A DNA stretch of 64,000 nucleotides from an uncultured Draconibacterium sp. (GCF_913060805.1 NZ_CAJXTC010000022.1:1-64000); one strand, 5' to 3'; positions 38,790-48,124 are shown, counted from the first letter of the stretch. The notes: generated by a model not told the origin, from the sequence alone. Numbers and translations: made by a program.

Positions 38790-40475
38790 ATGAAAAAAAT
38801 TGCACTGTCACTTTTCTCAATCGTTTTAGCCTTCCAAGTCTTTGCACAAGATCGTATAACAGGCCTTACTTTTGCCACACGCAGCGAGGTAATCGCACAA
38901 AACGGAATGGCATGTACCAGCCAGCCATTGGCCACACAAGCAGCGCTTGACATACTAAAAGCCGGCGGAAATGCCATTGATGCAGCCATCGCTGCCAACG
39001 CTGTTCTGGGGTTAGTAGAACCCACGGGAAATGGCATGGGCGGCGACTTGTTCGCCATAGTTTGGGATGCCAAAACAAAAAAGTTGTATGGCTTAAATGC
39101 AAGCGGACGCTCGCCTTACGAGTTGACTCTTGACTATTTTAAAGAAAACGGCTATGAAAAAATTCCGTCGCATGGGCCGCTTCCGGTTTCAGTTCCGGGT
39201 TGTGTTGACGGCTGGTTTGAACTCCATAATAAATTTGGCAGCCTGCCAATGAAAGAAGTGTTGTGTCCGGCCATTTCTTATGCTGAAAACGGATTTCCAC
39301 TAACCGAACTTATTGCATATTACTGGGGACGCAGTGCCTTTTTAAAACAATATCCGGGATTCGAAGAAATATTTATGCCCGATGGCAAAGCGCCTAAAAA
39401 AGGTGAAGTTTTTAAAAATCCTTATTTGGCAAACACATTTAAACTGATTGCAGAACAAGGCCGCGATGTTTTTTACGAAGGTGAAATCGCCGAAAAAATT
39501 GTAGAATATATACGCGAACAAGGTGGATTTTTAAGCATGAAAGACTTTGAAGACCATCATTCGGAATGGGTGGAGCCAATTTCTACCAACTACCGGGGAT
39601 ACGATGTTTGGGAGCTTCCACCAAACGGGCAAGGAACGGCAGTGTTACAGATGTTGAACATCCTGGAGAATTACGATATTGCAAGCATGGGATTTGGTTC
39701 ACCAGAGTACATGCATCATTTTATTGAAGCGAAAAAACTGGCCTACGAAGACCGTGCGAAATACTATTCCGACATGGATTTCAATGATCTGCCCATTGAA
39801 GAACTGATCTCAAAAGAATACGGAAAAGAACGAGCAGCATTAATAAATGAAAATCGTGCAGCCCGCTCCTATCCTGCCGGAGAACTGGAACAAGGGAACA
39901 CAATCTATCTGACTACTGCTGATAAAGACGGCAACATGGTTTCGCTAATTCAAAGTAATTACCGCGGCATGGGTTCGGGAATGACTCCTGGAAAACTGGG
40001 ATTTATTCTGCAAGACCGTGGAGAATTGTTTGCTTTGGAAGAAGGCCACATGAATGTTTACGAACCTCACAAACGCCCGTTTCATACAATTATTCCGGCG
40101 TTTATAACAAAAGATGACGAACCATACATCAGTTTTGGATTAATGGGCGGCGCTATGCAACCACAAGGCCATGTTCAAATTGTTTGCAACCTGATCGACT
40201 TTGGAATGAACCTGCAGGAAGCGGGTGATGCACCGCGTATAAGCCACGATGGATCGAGCCAGCCAACAGGAGAAAAAATGAATGACGGTGGCCGTGTTTC
40301 GTTGGAGAGCGGTTTTGAATACCAAACCATTCGCGAGCTAATGGGCAAAGGACACCGAATTGGATATGCACTTGGCCCGTACGGTGGCTACCAGGCCATT
40401 ATGTGGGATAAAGAGAATAAAGTGTACTACGGCGCATCTGAATCGAGAAAAGACGGGCAGGCAGCCGGCTATTAA
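38790..40475 (+). CDS. ggt: gamma-glutamyltranspeptidase
   Basis: Cleaves glutathione and other gamma-glutamyl compounds, transferring or hydrolysing the gamma-glutamyl group. The 561-residue precursor has a signal peptide (MKKIALSLFSIVLAFQVFAQ), so it acts in the periplasm. It self-cleaves before the N-terminal nucleophile T371 in EQGNTIYLTTADKDGN, giving large and small subunits. GLVEPTGNGMGGDLFA and the glycine-rich GLMGGAMQPQGHVQ are family motifs. The lid loop between is short, as in YwrD-like enzymes. A terminator follows at 40535-40570. The SusCD pair starts 609 bp downstream, probably as a separate unit. Confidence 0.95.
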   Translation: MKKIALSLFSIVLAFQVFAQDRITGLTFATRSEVIAQNGMACTSQPLATQAALDILKAGGNAIDAAIAANAVLGLVEPTGNGMGGDLFAIVWDAKTKKLYGLNASGRSPYELTLDYFKENGYEKIPSHGPLPVSVPGCVDGWFELHNKFGSLPMKEVLCPAISYAENGFPLTELIAYYWGRSAFLKQYPGFEEIFMPDGKAPKKGEVFKNPYLANTFKLIAEQGRDVFYEGEIAEKIVEYIREQGGFLSMKDFEDHHSEWVEPISTNYRGYDVWELPPNGQGTAVLQMLNILENYDIASMGFGSPEYMHHFIEAKKLAYEDRAKYYSDMDFNDLPIEELISKEYGKERAALINENRAARSYPAGELEQGNTIYLTTADKDGNMVSLIQSNYRGMGSGMTPGKLGFILQDRGELFALEEGHMNVYEPHKRPFHTIIPAFITKDDEPYISFGLMGGAMQPQGHVQIVCNLIDFGMNLQEAGDAPRISHDGSSQPTGEKMNDGGRVSLESGFEYQTIRELMGKGHRIGYALGPYGGYQAIMWDKENKVYYGASESRKDGQAAGY

Positions 40476-40534
40476 AACAGCACAACACTGATAAGAAGAT
40501 TGTAGTCGGAAAAACGCTACTTCAACAACTTCAT

Positions 40535-40570
40535 AAAAAGCTAATTAGTGAGTACACTAACTAGCTTTTT
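40535..40570 (+). terminator. intrinsic terminator of ggt
   Basis: AAAAAGCTA (40535-40543) and TTAGTG (40545-40550) pair with CACTAA (40555-40560) and TAGCTTTTT (40562-40570) around an AGTA loop with one mismatch. It lies 60 bp after the ggt stop and ends in a T-run. Confidence 0.9.
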
Positions 40571-41084
40571 ATATTTTATGGGAAATATGTATTACATATT
40601 TAATTTTCATATAAATTATTTATGAAATTAAAATTCACCACATTAATATTCCTCTAACATTTGTTTTACATTTAACTAACATAGTAACCGAATACCTCTA
40701 CAACCCTCTACTAGCAGTATGTTTCTGATTTTTAGGGCAAAATATAAATACCTGAACATTCAAAATTAAAGCCTCACTACTTTAGACGTCCTGTATTTTA
40801 TCATATTTATTATTCAATTAAAATTAGTATTTTTATTAACACTTATAATATATAATACAATATGATGTCATTTCTCAATATATTTCACAATATTGCATCA
40901 TATTATCAATTTTTCAATCTCAGAGCTTGAATATTGACATTATTCAAAACCAAAAGCTATTAAAACAAGAAATCAATAAACAATTAGTTAATCAACAATT
41001 TCTAAAAATTCAGAAAGATCAATTCGAAAACACAGGAAATCCAACAGAAAATCAATTTACTTTTTATAACACAAATAATTCTCT
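40571..41084. other. long AT-rich leader/promoter region of susC with a nested inverted repeat
   Basis: About 0.5 kb without a gene, exceptionally AT-rich. AATATGATG (40859-40867) pairs perfectly with CATCATATT (40896-40904), and inside it CAATAT (40876-40881) pairs with ATATTG (40890-40895). One ACATTTGT lies at 40657-40664. The structure is 180-225 bp before the susC ATG and may be an operator or a leader hairpin. No convincing -7 box was found. Confidence 0.45.
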
Positions 41085-44000
41085 ATGAAAAGATTCTTAT
41101 TCACAATCTTCTTGATGAGCGCGGTTACAATATTTGCAACGGCGCAGAAACGCACCATAAATGGTGTCGTGCGAGAACAATCTACCAATGATTTACTCCC
41201 CGGAGTAACAGTACTGGAAAAAGGGACTTCAAATGGAACGGTGACGAATGTCGACGGTGAATTTTCCCTTTCTGTGGAACAAGGGGCAACTCTTGTGGTA
41301 TCTTACATCGGACTTGAATCGAAAGATGTCGTTGTGGGCACCTCTTCTACTCTTGAAGTTTTCCTTGCTCCATCTTCTGAACAGGTTGATGAAGTAGTGG
41401 TAACTGCAATGGGTATTCGTAAAGAAACCAAGGCCCTGGGTTATGCCGTTCAGGCAATTGAAGGCGATGAGCTTGTAAAAGTTAAGCAGCCCAACCTGGT
41501 AAACTCGTTAAACGGTAAAATTGCCGGTGTTAACGTTACCAACTCAGGTGGTGGTGCAGGTACATCGTCGCAAATTATTATTCGTGGTAGCACCTCACTT
41601 TCGGGTGATAACCAACCACTGTTTATTGTAGACGGAATTCCAATCGACAACAGTACAGTAAGTGCTGACTACGGCGCCGGGTTGAGTGCAACTTCAACCT
41701 ACAGTGGAAACCGTGGTATGGATATCAACTCGGATGATATTGAGTCGATTTCGGTACTTAAAGGCCCTGCTGCTGCTGCATTATACGGTTTGAAAGCAGC
41801 TGCCGGAGCGATTGTAATTACCACTAAAAAAGGTGAAGCCGGAACAATGCAGGTAAATGTTAGCTCGAAATTTAAAGTTGACACCTACAACAAATTGCCT
41901 GAACAACAAGCCATGTACGGACAAGGTAACGACGGTGCTTTTGATGATGGAACAACATCATCGTGGGGAGCTCCACTTACCGGAACAGTTTACAACAACC
42001 TGGAAGATTTCTTTGAGCCAGCATTCTCATACGATGTAACCGGTAGTATTTCGGGTGGTACTGAAAACGGAAGCTACTTTATGTCGGTTCACCGTTTGGA
42101 TCAGAACGGTATTGTGCCAACTACTGAATATGCAACCAACTCTATTCGTTTTAACGGCGAGCATAAAAAAGGCTGGTTTACAATCGGAATGAATACCAAC
42201 TATATTTATTCGCAAACTACCAAAACACTTACCGGTTCGGGATTATACGGCTCGGGAGGAACAGGTGCAATGCTTAGTTTGCTGAGATGGCCACGATCGA
42301 ACGACATGAGCCATTGGATTGAAGGTGGACAACGTGTTCCGCTTCTGCCAAATGTTGATCCGGAAGACGATGTTGACAACCCTTACTGGACAGCACACAA
42401 AAATCCGGTAACCGACGATGTACACCGTTTTATCGGATCGGGGTATGTTACTATGCAACCAACAGAATGGTTGAGCGCCACTTACCGTGCGGGTATCGAC
42501 CATTACAATACCTTCTCACGCAACCTTGTAACTCCTGGTTCTGCAGTGGCTCCTCCATACGACGAAGGTGCTGTAACCGAGTCGCAAAGAGAGAACAACA
42601 TCCTTACATCAAACTTAACGGTTTCGGCCAACAAAAAAGTTGATGATTTTGATTTAGGTCTGATGTTGGGACACAACTACGAGCAAACAACTTATTTCAG
42701 CCAACGCCAAAGTGCAATTGGTTTGCTTTCTGATTTTATGAGCGTAAACAACGCTGACCGCGAAAATAAATCATTCAGCAACTACCAATCGAAAAAGAGA
42801 TTGTACAGTGCTTTTGGTGAATTTAGTGCCAGCTACAAAAACACAATATTTATGAGTGTTACCGGCCGTAACGACTGGTCGTCAACACTGGCTGAAGAGA
42901 ACCGTTCGTTCTTCTACCCTTCTGTTAGCGGTAGTTTTGTTTTCTCTGAATTATTCGGCGAAGACCTGAAAGAAACCTTCTCGTTTGGTAAAATTCGCGC
43001 TTCGTGGTCGCAAGTTGGTAAAGATGCTCCTGTGTACCAAACAGCAACTTACATCGAAACAGTTAACACAATCGGTGGAGGTTATAACAACAGCTACACC
43101 GGCGGTAACCCATACCTGGCTCCTGAAACTACTGAGTCGACTGAACTTGGTTTAGACCTTCGTTTCTTTAACGGCCGCTTGGGTGCCGACTTTACATACT
43201 ACGATACCCGAAGTAAAGACCAAATCATTTCGCCAAGGGTAAGTATGGCAACCGGTTATATTTTCCAGTATACCAACTTCGGAACCGTTACCAACAAAGG
43301 TTTTGAGTTTACCTTAACCGGAAAACCAATCCAGAACCGCAACTGGAACTGGGAAACAACATTAAACATTTCGCATAACAACGGAACTGTATCTGATCTT
43401 CCTGAAGGTGTTCAGTTGCTTTACGTAACCGACGTTCAGGTTGGACCTGCAACACCGGCCTCAATTGGCGACGATATTTTCCTTGGTTTAATTGGTACGC
43501 GTTGGGAAAGAACCGACGATGGTGAATTGATCCTGGATTCTGACACCGGACGCCCGATTACTTCAACTGATGCAACAAACGTTGTTGGCGACCGTGAACC
43601 AGACATGCTTTTTGGTTGGAACAACAGCATTACACATAAAAACTGGAACCTTTCCTTCTTGGTTGATGTAAGAGTTGGTGGCGATGTTTATAACGCTACT
43701 GAATATGCGATGACTTACTCAGGAATGAGCAAAATCACCGAAAACCGTGGTGGGACTCAAACCTTTGAAGGAGTGATGATCAACAGCGAAACAGGTGAAT
43801 ACGAACCGGCAACAAGCACTATCACACTTGATCAGGATTACTACCAAAACTACTACACCCGAGAAGCTGAGCCATTTATTACCAGTGTAAACTGGTTCCG
43901 TTTGCGTTCTGCATCGTTGAGCTACACTGTGCCTGCAGAGTTTTGCAATCGCATTGGTTTTGTAAAAGGAATTGATCTTTCGTTAACAGGAACCAACTTG

Positions 44001-44144
44001 CTTCTGTTCACCAACTACGACGGAATGGATCCTGAAGTTAGTGCCGGTGGTTCTGGTGTATTAGGAGCCGGATCATCAGGTATTGATTATGCCGGAGTAC
44101 CTGCTACTACAAGTGTTTCATTCGGCTTAAATGTTAAGTTTTAA
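41085..44144 (+). CDS. SusC/RagA-family TonB-dependent transporter
   Basis: A 1019-residue outer-membrane transporter that imports oligomers with its SusD-like lid, powered by TonB. After a signal peptide (MKRFLFTIFLMSAVTIFATA) comes a CarboxypepD_reg-like domain (about 22-100, KRTINGVVREQSTNDLLPGV). A TonB-box region follows (EQVDEVVVTAMGIRKETKA). The plug (about 115-225) carries the SusC signature QPLFIVDGIPIDN and DIESISVLKGPAAAALYG, and then a 22-strand barrel ends in VSFGLNVKF. The SusD gene begins 12 bp later. The substrate is unknown: no glycosidase, regulator or sulfatase adjoins. Peptide-type (RagAB-like) cargo is possible given nearby ggt, but that is a guess. Confidence 0.96.
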   Translation: MKRFLFTIFLMSAVTIFATAQKRTINGVVREQSTNDLLPGVTVLEKGTSNGTVTNVDGEFSLSVEQGATLVVSYIGLESKDVVVGTSSTLEVFLAPSSEQVDEVVVTAMGIRKETKALGYAVQAIEGDELVKVKQPNLVNSLNGKIAGVNVTNSGGGAGTSSQIIIRGSTSLSGDNQPLFIVDGIPIDNSTVSADYGAGLSATSTYSGNRGMDINSDDIESISVLKGPAAAALYGLKAAAGAIVITTKKGEAGTMQVNVSSKFKVDTYNKLPEQQAMYGQGNDGAFDDGTTSSWGAPLTGTVYNNLEDFFEPAFSYDVTGSISGGTENGSYFMSVHRLDQNGIVPTTEYATNSIRFNGEHKKGWFTIGMNTNYIYSQTTKTLTGSGLYGSGGTGAMLSLLRWPRSNDMSHWIEGGQRVPLLPNVDPEDDVDNPYWTAHKNPVTDDVHRFIGSGYVTMQPTEWLSATYRAGIDHYNTFSRNLVTPGSAVAPPYDEGAVTESQRENNILTSNLTVSANKKVDDFDLGLMLGHNYEQTTYFSQRQSAIGLLSDFMSVNNADRENKSFSNYQSKKRLYSAFGEFSASYKNTIFMSVTGRNDWSSTLAEENRSFFYPSVSGSFVFSELFGEDLKETFSFGKIRASWSQVGKDAPVYQTATYIETVNTIGGGYNNSYTGGNPYLAPETTESTELGLDLRFFNGRLGADFTYYDTRSKDQIISPRVSMATGYIFQYTNFGTVTNKGFEFTLTGKPIQNRNWNWETTLNISHNNGTVSDLPEGVQLLYVTDVQVGPATPASIGDDIFLGLIGTRWERTDDGELILDSDTGRPITSTDATNVVGDREPDMLFGWNNSITHKNWNLSFLVDVRVGGDVYNATEYAMTYSGMSKITENRGGTQTFEGVMINSETGEYEPATSTITLDQDYYQNYYTREAEPFITSVNWFRLRSASLSYTVPAEFCNRIGFVKGIDLSLTGTNLLLFTNYDGMDPEVSAGGSGVLGAGSSGIDYAGVPATTSVSFGLNVKF

Positions 44145-44156
44145 AAAGGATTAGAT

Positions 44157-45737
44157 ATGAAGAAGATAACATTAATAATATTGCTTTTTACAGGAGTATT
44201 TTTCACCTCTTGCGAATACGACCTCGACATAAACAACTCTCCCAACGCGCCTCAAGAGGCAGGTCCGGAACAGCGCCTTCCATACGTACTGGCCGAAACG
44301 GTTGACTTTTACGGTAGCCACGGAACACGTACTGCAAACCTTACTCAGCAGTTAGGTTACGCTTATCGTCCCGGCTACCGCTATTATATGTTTCAGAACT
44401 GGCAGTTTGCCAACAATGCTGACGCATGGGTATGGCAGTGTTGGTACGGTTATGCATGGGTAAACATTGAAGAAATGTTGAAAGATGCCGAAGATATTGA
44501 AGCATGGCATTATACCGGTGTTGGAAAAATCCTAAAGGCATTTGGAAACGGCTCGTTGGTTGATGCTTATGGTTATATTGCCTACCAGGATGGTATTGCC
44601 GGAAACATTCAGCCCGATTACGACGATGCTGAATACGTTTACAGCCAAATTCTTCCGTTAATCGACGAAGGTATTGCTGATCTTCAAAAAGCACAAGGCG
44701 AAAATGCCCCTGACCTATCGGTTGGCGATGTAATGTATAATGGCGATGTTGACAAGTGGATTAAGTTTGCCTACGGTGTAAAAGCCCGTTTTATGAGCCA
44801 CCTGTCGAAAAAAGCTGAAGGAACCGACCTGTTGGCTTACAATCCTGCAGGAATCCTTTCAAATATCTCACAGTCTTTCAGTTCTAATAACGACGATGCA
44901 GAATATATTGGTGAAGATGGCGACATTTCAGCAAGATGGTGTATTCAGCGTCAGAATATTGGCAGCTCGAATAAACCCGGTAAATTATGGAAAGACTACC
45001 TGATGAATACTGTTGATACTATTAACGGTGCCGGCGAAAGTTGGAACAGCGGCGTGGTTGACCCACGTACGGAAGTGCTGATCCCAAGAATTCTGGAAGG
45101 TGAGAATGCAGGCGAATTCTCGTTTGCTGTTGATTTGGGCGAAACAGATCATGCACCCACCACCGACGATGTAAACTATGTTGGAATGCGTTCTTCGGAA
45201 GAGAATCCATTGTTTTACACTGAAAAGAATTCACCTTATTTCTTACTTTCTTATTCTGAGTTGAAATTTATTGAAGCAGAGGTTTATTTCCGCCAGGGAA
45301 ATACTTCAAGCGCTTTGTCATCATATCAAGATGCTATTCAGGCGAACATGGATAAACTGGGAATTCCGGCTGAAGAAAGTGCTGCATTTATGGCAAGCGA
45401 AGCTGTTGCTCAAACCGCATCGGAATTGACATTGAGCCACATTATGATGCAAAAATACATTGCATGTACATACAGTCCTGAAGTTTGGACCGATATGCGT
45501 CGTTGCGATTACTGTATCGGTCCTGATGGAACATACGACTATGCAGCCGGTGTTTACAAAGGGTTTGATCGTCCGCCGTTTGTATACGAAACTGCATTTC
45601 CACAGGATGACGACTACATTCGTCGTTACCAAATGGCTTATTACGAGCGTTATTACAATGCTTCGAAAGTAGAAGCACTGGGCGTTTTTGAAAATGAATA
45701 TATGACTACACCAGTTTGGTGGGACATTGAAGAATAG
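44157..45737 (+). CDS. SusD/RagB-family substrate-binding lipoprotein
   Basis: A 526-residue surface lipoprotein that forms the lid on its SusC partner. The signal peptide ends in a lipobox, GVFFTSC, with Cys at about residue 19, followed by acidic EYDLDIN as in surface-exported Bacteroidota lipoproteins. The helical TPR-type SusD core shows LNPNAPQEA-like NSPNAPQEAGPEQRLPYVLA, GVGKILKAFGNGSLVDAYGY and the C-terminal YYERYYNASKVEAL. It is of the SusD-like_2 style, of usual length. A strong terminator follows, so susC-susD is a two-gene unit. Confidence 0.94.
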   Translation: MKKITLIILLFTGVFFTSCEYDLDINNSPNAPQEAGPEQRLPYVLAETVDFYGSHGTRTANLTQQLGYAYRPGYRYYMFQNWQFANNADAWVWQCWYGYAWVNIEEMLKDAEDIEAWHYTGVGKILKAFGNGSLVDAYGYIAYQDGIAGNIQPDYDDAEYVYSQILPLIDEGIADLQKAQGENAPDLSVGDVMYNGDVDKWIKFAYGVKARFMSHLSKKAEGTDLLAYNPAGILSNISQSFSSNNDDAEYIGEDGDISARWCIQRQNIGSSNKPGKLWKDYLMNTVDTINGAGESWNSGVVDPRTEVLIPRILEGENAGEFSFAVDLGETDHAPTTDDVNYVGMRSSEENPLFYTEKNSPYFLLSYSELKFIEAEVYFRQGNTSSALSSYQDAIQANMDKLGIPAEESAAFMASEAVAQTASELTLSHIMMQKYIACTYSPEVWTDMRRCDYCIGPDGTYDYAAGVYKGFDRPPFVYETAFPQDDDYIRRYQMAYYERYYNASKVEALGVFENEYMTTPVWWDIEE

Positions 45738-45763
45738 TTATTTTAAGTCTAGAGTTAAGCTGT

Positions 45764-45804
45764 AACGGCTTGCCCGATTCCATTTCGGGCAGGCCGTTTT
45801 TTTT
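45764..45804 (+). terminator. intrinsic terminator of susCD
   Basis: AACGGC (45764-45769) and TGCCCGA (45771-45777) pair with TCGGGCA (45785-45791) and GCCGTT (45793-45798), with a single T-G apposition between. A run of T to 45804 follows. It ends 17 bp before the 21-bp repeat array begins. Confidence 0.93.
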
Positions 45805-45820
45805 ATGCCTAAAAAAAATT

Positions 45821-46021
45821 CCGGAAAGGTAATAATGATAATTACCGAGGTAAGAAGATATATACCCAAGGGTAGAATGATTTTTACCAAGGTAAGAAGA
45901 GCTATACCCAAGGGTAACAAGGTTATTACCAAGGGTAGAAAGCTTTTACCCAAGGGTAGAATAATTATTACCAAGGTTCGAAGCCTCCTAACCAAGGTAA
46001 GGATGATAATTACCGAAGTAA
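45821..46021. repeat. array of palindromes at exact 21-bp spacing
   Basis: Nine palindromic units have centres at 45847.5, 45868.5, 45889.5, 45910.5, 45931.5, 45952.5, 45973.5, 45994.5 and 46015.5, a constant 21 bp. A half-degenerate unit sits at 45826.5. Two types alternate: TTACCAAGGTAA-like and TACCCAAGGGTA (45863-45874, 45905-45916, 45947-45958). The linkers between are variable and AT-rich. Since 21 is a multiple of 3, both strands stay open. The plus frame reads seven-residue units such as RRAIPKG, NKVITKG and RKLLPKG from an ATG at 45805. The minus frame gives Leu/Ile-rich heptads. The array lies between the susCD terminator and the convergent gene at 46038. It looks more like a DNA or RNA element than a gene. 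Confidence 0.9.
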
Positions 46022-46037
46022 TATTTAAAATTCCCTA

Positions 46038-46571
46038 CTACTGCTCAATCTCCCTGACCAGATCAAGAATCTTATCGCGCAAGGGTTTGTATTTGAAATA
46101 CCAGATCACAAGCCCAATTATCACTCCAAAGAGTATTGCCCCGAGAAAAAAGACCTGCGAATCGAGCACCGATTTGCCTTCCCTAATCCAGTCGAAAGTT
46201 AATCCCACATCCATTAATAGAAGGCCCGGAATAATCCACACTCCCCTTTTCTGAAATGGCTGGTAACGATAGGTGGCTTTTTTCAGCATTTCGAGTGTGG
46301 GCAACGAATAATCAACATACTGGTAGTCCTTATAATATTTACGAAAAGTGAGCGCAATGATCAGAAATCCCAATATAAGCGCAACACCGCCAATTAAATC
46401 GTTAATGCTCTGCGAATCGGAGTATTGTCGGGCAGTTTTTACAATAAACACAGGTATAAAAATCCAGTAAAATATCTGAATTGCTTTTACAATTGTGGCA
46501 TACTGTCTGTCTTCCTTTTTCAGTTTCCCGGTTAATTTACTCAGGTTGGTATCGAATTCGTGTGCGGTCAT
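46038..46571 (-). CDS. membrane protein, likely partner (anti-sigma-like) of the ECF sigma factor
   Basis: A 177-residue protein with a cytosolic N-terminal region of about 30 residues, MTAHEFDTNLSKLTGKLKKE. Four hydrophobic segments follow: ATIVKAIQIFYWIFIPVFIV, LIGGVALILGFLIIALTF, WIIPGLLLMDVGLTF and VFFLGAILFGVIIGLVIWYF. No named domain is recognised. Its start overlaps the stop of the ECF sigma gene by 4 bp (ATGA), so the two are translationally coupled. Membrane proteins in this position often act as anti-sigma factors; here that is inferred from context only. Confidence 0.75.
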   Translation of the reverse strand: MTAHEFDTNLSKLTGKLKKEDRQYATIVKAIQIFYWIFIPVFIVKTARQYSDSQSINDLIGGVALILGFLIIALTFRKYYKDYQYVDYSLPTLEMLKKATYRYQPFQKRGVWIIPGLLLMDVGLTFDWIREGKSVLDSQVFFLGAILFGVIIGLVIWYFKYKPLRDKILDLVREIEQ

Positions 46572-47080
46572 AATTGTTCTCCTTTCAGCTTTTCTTTTAA
46601 TTGCGATTTAATACGATGAATCTTCACCTTTACATTGGCCTCGGTAATACCAATAACCTCGGCAATCTCTTTCATCGACAGCCCTTCGAGCATCAACGAG
46701 ATCAATGCTTTATCGATTACCGACAGCTGATTTAGCTCAAGTTGCATTCGATCAAACAGCTTTTCCTCAGCCAGTTTTTGTTTCAGGTTTTCATCATCCA
46801 ATATCGAATTCAGGTTTGTTGTGTCGCTGTTTACCATCAGTTTCATGTGTCTGAAAGCCTTTCCGGTAAATGTTAATGACGTATTTACAGCCACCCGGTA
46901 CACCCAGGTACTCATGGCCGAATCGCCCCTGAAACTGTCGAGACTTTTCCAGATATTTACCAGCACTTCCTGGTACATATCTTTCTGGTCTTCGACGTTA
47001 GAATTGTAGTACCTGCAAATGTTGCGGATCCGCTCGCCATTGTCAGATACAATCGTTTTAAATTTCTCTTCTTTCGTCAC
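46568..47080 (-). CDS. ECF-type RNA polymerase sigma factor
   Basis: A 170-residue extracytoplasmic-function sigma factor. Region 2 contains NVEDQKDMYQEVLVNIWKSL and FRGDSAMSTWVYRVAVN. Region 4 contains LSVIDKALISLMLEGLSMKE and the helix-turn-helix IAEVIGITEANVKVKIHRIK. It would direct polymerase to a small regulon, held in check by the coupled membrane protein downstream. The start must be the GTG at 47080, since no ATG fits. A CACAGAG repeat lies about 225 bp upstream. Confidence 0.93.
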   Translation of the reverse strand: MTKEEKFKTIVSDNGERIRNICRYYNSNVEDQKDMYQEVLVNIWKSLDSFRGDSAMSTWVYRVAVNTSLTFTGKAFRHMKLMVNSDTTNLNSILDDENLKQKLAEEKLFDRMQLELNQLSVIDKALISLMLEGLSMKEIAEVIGITEANVKVKIHRIKSQLKEKLKGEQL

Positions 47081-47425
47081 TTTTCAGTGTTTTTTCCTAT
47101 TTAGTAAAGCTGAAAAAGGATAGTTACATTTTTTCCTGAAAATATTTAAAAAAGATTCAATGAAATAGATTTTCGAGGTTTCAAATCAGAAAGTTAACGC
47201 ATTAAAAAAGTTGGGTAATAAATTGGTTAATGAGGGAAATAGTGATTGGGTTAATGAGTAATTGTGGGATGATTAAAGAGGCAGCTTCAATATTTTCGTT
47301 CTCTACCACAGAGATACACAAAGAAAGCACAGAGTTTCACAGAGAAAAGATTAACGATTTAGAATTACAATTTACCAATTTTGCAATCTAATTCAATCTT
47401 TCTCAATCTTAAAATCAATCTAGTT
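47081..47425. other. spacer with a CACAGAG repeat
   Basis: There is no gene. CACAGAG occurs three times, at 47307-47313, 47328-47334 and 47338-47344, within an otherwise plain spacer between two minus-strand genes. It should hold the ECF sigma promoter near 47100. Strings of CACAGAG resemble dispersed repeats known to me from other bacteria, often with no gene attached. Confidence 0.5.
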
Positions 47426-48040
47426 CTATTTCTCCTTTCCGCCTTTAACAAGCAACCAAACCGTAAACGCCATTTCACCAAAAATACTTGGTACAGCAAC
47501 CAGAGCAAGAAATATTCCGGCAAATTCGGCATAGTTGGGCAAAAGGAAATGTGCAGCAGTATCAACCATATACATTACACCTGCAGCGGTTAGAAATGCT
47601 GCGATCCACTTTGGTTTTTTAATAATATTGGAGAGTAAAATTAAGTGTGCGCCAAAAAAGAATAAACCAATCAGCCAGATAATTTCAAATACATTTACCT
47701 GGTACAAAATCTCATCTGCCGAATCCAGATTCAAAATAAGAACCAAAGCAAAAACAGCAACTCCCATTATTGCAGCATGCATTAATCGAAAATATGTACT
47801 TAATCGTGTAAGCTTATTTTTCCGGTATAACCCAAAAAGTCCCCACGCAACAACTACATCGAACAGTACGGTGATTAAAAAAGCTAAAATGCCAAACCGC
47901 ACAGACATATGATTGAGTCTGATCGTTCCGAGCGGATTTTGCTTGATCGACTCAAGCATAACAAAATTGGCAAAAATGGCCGCAAAAAATATGATCAGGT
48001 AGCTAATTCCGGTAATGATCGAGAGTTTTCTTTTATCCAT
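47426..48040 (-). CDS. DUF4386-family membrane protein
   Basis: A 204-residue protein with about six TM segments. It starts MDKRKLSIITGISYLIIFFA, followed by FGILAFLITVLFDVVVAWGL, LMHAAIMGVAVFALVLIL, VFEIIWLIGLFFFGAHLILL and WIAAFLTAAGVMYMVDTAAH. The pattern, including the conserved GHL/GAHL-type segment and the ending FGEMAFTVWLLVKG, fits DUF4386, whose function is unknown. It is a lone minus-strand gene; the terminator of the next gene lies upstream of it. Confidence 0.85.
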   Translation of the reverse strand: MDKRKLSIITGISYLIIFFAAIFANFVMLESIKQNPLGTIRLNHMSVRFGILAFLITVLFDVVVAWGLFGLYRKNKLTRLSTYFRLMHAAIMGVAVFALVLILNLDSADEILYQVNVFEIIWLIGLFFFGAHLILLSNIIKKPKWIAAFLTAAGVMYMVDTAAHFLLPNYAEFAGIFLALVAVPSIFGEMAFTVWLLVKGGKEK

Positions 48041-48124
48041 ATCAATTGTTTGTTCCGCAAACGGAGTTTAAATACGGAATAATAACCACAACCGTCTGTC
48101 AAATGTTTACAAGCAGCCATAAAA

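Noticed and set aside
45738..45995. Minus-strand hydrophobic ORF over the array
   Set aside because: The Leu/Ile-rich heptads are the reverse reading of the same palindromes; it runs into the susD terminator and has no support.
45821..46021. CRISPR array
   Set aside because: Spacing is only 21 bp with cores of 12 bp that are palindromes, spacers are 9 bp, and no cas gene is present.
45805..46254. Plus-strand ORF of 149 codons through the 21-bp array
   Set aside because: It begins in the tail of the susCD terminator, continues antisense through the gene at 46038, and its repeat part reflects the 21-bp period. Kept only as an alternative reading of the array.
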